Below, in pieces: positions 42,085 through 44,673 of a DNA stretch of 44,673 nucleotides. The translations under genes were made by a program, and so were the position numbers. Location of the stretch: NCBI GenBank assembly GCA_947442475.1, contig CANEVP010000010.1, forward strand, positions 1 to 44,673, written 5' to 3'. Within the stretch, counting starts at the first letter, position 1. Every line of letters begins with the position of its first letter. The stretch comes from Rickettsiales bacterium (GTDB taxonomy: Bacteria > Pseudomonadota > Alphaproteobacteria > Rickettsiales > UBA1997). The notes under the pieces are model-generated. The model worked only from the letters and a program-made list of their open reading frames with translations, had not been told where the DNA came from and made no database searches.

Positions 42085-44163
42085 ATGGCACGTCAAATTG
42101 AAATCGAAAAATATCGTAATATCGGCATTATGGCGCATATCGACGCCGGTAAAACTACCACAACTGAGCGTATTTTATTTTACACTGGAAAGTCGCACAA
42201 AATTGGCGAAGTTCACGACGGTGCTGCTACAATGGACTGGATGGAGCAAGAGCAAGAACGTGGTATTACCATCACTTCTGCTGCTACAACCTGTTTCTGG
42301 AAAGAGCACAGAATTAACATTATCGATACTCCGGGGCACGTAGATTTTACTATTGAAGTTGAGCGTTCTCTTCGCGTTCTTGATGGAGCGGTTGCAGTTT
42401 TTGACGCAGTTGCTGGTGTTGAGCCGCAATCAGAAACCGTATGGCGCCAAGCGAATAAATATAAAGTTCCGAGAATGTGTTTCGTGAACAAAATGGATAG
42501 AACCGGCGCTAACTTTTATCGTTGCGTTGACATGATGAAAGCTAGATTGGGCGCTCGTGCAGTTCCAATTCAATTGCCAATCAATCAAGCTGAAGATTAC
42601 GGCGGCTTAATCGATTTGATTAGAATGAAAGCTGTGGTTTGGAAAGACGAAACCATGGGAGCTGATTATACACTTGAAGAAATTCCTGCTGATCATTTGG
42701 AAAAAGCAAAACAATATCGTGAAGCTTTAGTTGAAGCTGCAATCGAACAAGATGACGTTTTGATGGAAGCATATTTGGCAGGTGAGCCAATTACTGAAGC
42801 GGATCTTAAGCGCTGCATTCGTCAAGCTACAATCACTGGTGCTTTCGTTCCGGTTTTGAATGGAACTGCTTTCAAAAACAAAGGTGTTCAACCCTTGCTA
42901 GACGCGGTTGTCGATTATCTACCAAGCCCGCAAGACATTAAACAAATTCCGGCAATTGATGGTAAAACTGATGAAATTATCAGCATTAACTGTGGTGATA
43001 AAAAATTCGTTGGCTTGGCTTTCAAAATCATGACCGATCCATTCGTCGGATCTCTGACTTTCGTACGTATTTACTCAGGCGTTTTGGCGAGTGGTACTGG
43101 CGCAGTAAATACAACTAAAAATTCCAAAGAAAGAATTGGTAGAATTTTGTTGATGCATGCAAATAACCGTGAAGACATCAAAGAAGCTTACGCTGGTGAT
43201 ATCGTAGCTCTAGCGGGTTTAAAAAACTCAACAACTGGCGATACTTTGGTTGAGCCTGATTACAATGTAATATTGGAAAGAATGATTTTCCCTGAGCCTG
43301 TAATTGAAGTTTCAGTTGAGCCAAAATCAACTGCTGACCAAGAAAAAATGGGCATGGCTTTGTCACGTTTGGCGTCAGAAGATCCGTCGCTTCGCATTGA
43401 ATCTGATCAAGAATCTGGGCAAACAATTCTTCGTGGAATGGGTGAATTGCACCTCGAAATCATTGTTGATCGCATGAAGCGTGAATTCAAAGTTGACGCA
43501 AATATCGGTCAGCCAAAAGTTGCTTACCGCGAAGCTATCACTAAAAAAGTTGAAATTGATTACACTCACAAAAAACAATCTGGCGGTTCTGGACAATTTG
43601 CAAAAGTCAAAATTTCTTTCGAACCACTGCCATCCGACTCAAAAGATAACTTCCTTTTCGAAAGCGAAGTTGTCGGCGGACGTGTTCCTAAAGAGTATAT
43701 ACCAGGTGTTGAAAAAGGTTTAAAATCTGCGAAAGATACTGGCTTTTTGGCTGGCTTCCCAGTTGTAAGATTGAAAACAACTTTGCTTGACGGAGCCTAT
43801 CACGATGTCGATTCAAGTGTTCTAGCGTTTGAAATTGCTGCTCGTTCAGCATTTCGCGAAGCAATGGAAAAAGCTGGCCCAATCATTCTTGAGCCAATCA
43901 TGAAAGTAGAAGTTGTAACTCCTGAAGATTACATGGGTGACGTAATTGGAGATATTAACTCTCGTCGTGGACAAATTCAAAATTTGGAAGGACGCGATAT
44001 TGCGCAAGTAATCACTGCCAAGATTCCCCTTGCTGCAATGTTTGGATATGTAAACAGCTTGCGCTCTCTTTCGCAAGGCCGTGCAAGTTACAGCATGGAA
44101 TTTGATTGCTACGAACCAGTTCCTTCTGCAGTTGCTGAAGAAATTAAAGCGAAAAAAGCATAG
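42085..44163 (+). CDS. fusA: elongation factor G
   Basis: The 692-residue GTPase drives translocation on the ribosome. From ATG 42085 it starts [20 protein letters not shown]; the G1 motif AHIDAGKTT is at residues 17-25, with [10 protein letters not shown] (switch I), DTPGHVDF (G3), NKMDR (G4), and later domains with [18 protein letters not shown] and the C-terminal [20 protein letters not shown]. An upstream in-frame ATG (41995) would add thirty residues not found in the family and overlies the region right after the promoter, so it is rejected. Confidence 0.97.
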   Translation: MARQIEIEKYRNIGIMAHIDAGKTTTTERILFYTGKSHKIGEVHDGAATMDWMEQEQERGITITSAATTCFWKEHRINIIDTPGHVDFTIEVERSLRVLDGAVAVFDAVAGVEPQSETVWRQANKYKVPRMCFVNKMDRTGANFYRCVDMMKARLGARAVPIQLPINQAEDYGGLIDLIRMKAVVWKDETMGADYTLEEIPADHLEKAKQYREALVEAAIEQDDVLMEAYLAGEPITEADLKRCIRQATITGAFVPVLNGTAFKNKGVQPLLDAVVDYLPSPQDIKQIPAIDGKTDEIISINCGDKKFVGLAFKIMTDPFVGSLTFVRIYSGVLASGTGAVNTTKNSKERIGRILLMHANNREDIKEAYAGDIVALAGLKNSTTGDTLVEPDYNVILERMIFPEPVIEVSVEPKSTADQEKMGMALSRLASEDPSLRIESDQESGQTILRGMGELHLEIIVDRMKREFKVDANIGQPKVAYREAITKKVEIDYTHKKQSGGSGQFAKVKISFEPLPSDSKDNFLFESEVVGGRVPKEYIPGVEKGLKSAKDTGFLAGFPVVRLKTTLLDGAYHDVDSSVLAFEIAARSAFREAMEKAGPIILEPIMKVEVVTPEDYMGDVIGDINSRRGQIQNLEGRDIAQVITAKIPLAAMFGYVNSLRSLSQGRASYSMEFDCYEPVPSAVAEEIKAKKA

Positions 44164-44208
44164 TTAGTTTTTCTAGATTAGAGCCTCGCGCCTTAGTATT
44201 GGAGCATT

Positions 44209-44251
44209 GAGAAATATTCAAAAATTTATTAGAAATATTTGAATATTTCTC
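44209..44251. repeat. inverted repeat after fusA
   Basis: GAGAAATATTCAAA (44209-44222) and its exact complement (44238-44251) form a 14-bp AT-rich stem around a 15-base loop, 45 bases after fusA. No T tract follows, so a terminator role is uncertain. The rest of the 44164-44525 gap is AT-rich (a further partly paired A/T-run hairpin near 44395-44430) and ends in the tuf leader; no tRNA was recognised. Confidence 0.5.
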
Positions 44252-44466
44252 TTGCACAATATGTTTTGATTTCCACAATGCGCGACCTCGCTCTTGAACA
44301 GTAGTTATGTCAAGATGCATCACCCCTCGGTTTTGCAAGATTTGTATATACTTTTTTAGTAGAGTTATTTGATCAATTAATTATACAAGAAAAATTCCGA
44401 AAAAATTTTGTAATAAATTTTTTTCGAAATTTTTTTTATAGAGCAATTCTTAAAAGAATAAAATTT

Positions 44467-44483
44467 TAATAGTGCCGCGAGCC
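44467..44483 (+). promoter_or_regulatory. tuf -10 box and GC-rich discriminator candidate
   Basis: TAATAG (44467-44472) is followed by TGCCGCGAGCC in very AT-rich surroundings, like the rpsL and fusA promoter candidates. A good -35 box at 16-17 bases is missing, so the call is weak. Confidence 0.3.
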
Positions 44484-44525
44484 TTTTAAAATTATTTATC
44501 GTTAATCATTTTGGGTAACATCAAT

Positions 44526-44673
44526 ATGTCTAAGCAAGCCTTCAAACGCAACAAGCCACACGTAAACATTGGAACCATTGGTCACGTAGATCATGGTAAA
44601 ACAACACTTACTGCTGCAATTACTACATTCCTTTCAAAAAGCGGTTTAGCTGAGAAAAGAGGCTATGATCAGA
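44526..44673 (+). CDS. tuf: elongation factor Tu, 5' part (runs off window end)
   Basis: The first 49 residues, with [21 protein letters not shown] and its P-loop, identify EF-Tu, which brings aminoacyl-tRNA to the ribosome. The gene goes on past the window. It is about 360 bases after fusA and probably has its own promoter. Confidence 0.97.
   Translation, partial: MSKQAFKRNKPHVNIGTIGHVDHGKTTLTAAITTFLSKSGLAEKRGYDQ

Noticed and set aside
44164-44525. A tRNA gene between fusA and tuf.
   Set aside because: No cloverleaf with a TTCGA-type T loop and matching acceptor ends was found; the stretch is AT-rich with simple dyads.

Overview
The window looks like a chromosome segment of an alphaproteobacterium, most likely a member of or relative of the Rickettsiales. 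The reasons are the type of 16S 5' end, the gene content (holA, gltA, virB4, ampG, nrdB, tolB, hslV, yejB-like, rpsL-rpsG-fusA-tuf), and a VirB4 whose Walker A and B motifs are both destroyed, which is how I remember the second VirB4 copy of rickettsial type IV secretion systems. Many genes that usually travel with partners stand alone here (hslV without hslU, tolB without pal, gatB without gatA/gatC, yejB without yejA/E/F, modA without modB/C). The placement is inference; no tree was made.

Layout: (1) 1-1670: 5' part of a 16S rRNA gene on the minus strand, its leader with two promoter-like boxes, then holA upstream. (2) 1789-6864: an iron-uptake unit, tonB-exbB-exbD-TonB-dependent siderophore receptor-PepSY membrane protein, behind a promoter and a Fur-box-like dyad. 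(3) 6865-7439: a non-coding stretch holding a 228-bp MITE-like element (22-bp terminal inverted repeats, 5-bp target duplication) with a second long palindrome nested in it. (4) 7440-13068: tilS (minus), then a TolC-like outer membrane protein and an RND pump gene with no adaptor gene. (5) 13069-15684: a patchwork between the RND gene and dapB holding a Fic protein, an antitoxin with a broken YafQ-like toxin, an orphan fragment and an orphan 188-residue gene, separated by partial copies of the 3' end of the RND gene (two extra copies) and of dapB (one extra copy). (6) 15685-19452: dapB and gyrA, divergent. (7) 19538-21268: a tight four-gene accessory cluster, BRO-N protein, two-helix membrane protein, HEPN (HepT-like), and nucleotidyltransferase (MntA-like). 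(8) 21286-27831: gatB, virB4 and gltA (minus, overlapping), mnmA. (9) 27832-30276: a second scrambled zone with an IS982-type transposase remnant, a 474-residue orphan, a 5' fragment of icd, and a possible small exported protein without a normal start codon. (10) 30277-41086: ampG, hslV, tolB, yejB-like, CNNM/CorC, yqaE, modA, nrdB, ahpC, a DUF1993 gene, a NYN gene, rpsL, rpsG. (11) 41165-44673: a glycosyltransferase-like gene placed between rpsG and fusA, then fusA and the start of tuf.

The most unusual parts are the RND-dapB interval, where accessory genes sit between repeated ends of the flanking core genes, and the BRO-N/membrane/HEPN/MNT cluster. The first looks like the scars of repeated insertion or allele exchange at one hotspot; the second could be a small defence or toxin-antitoxin operon with extra partners. 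Housekeeping genes appear intact, and TGA, TAA and TAG all act as stops, so the standard bacterial code applies.
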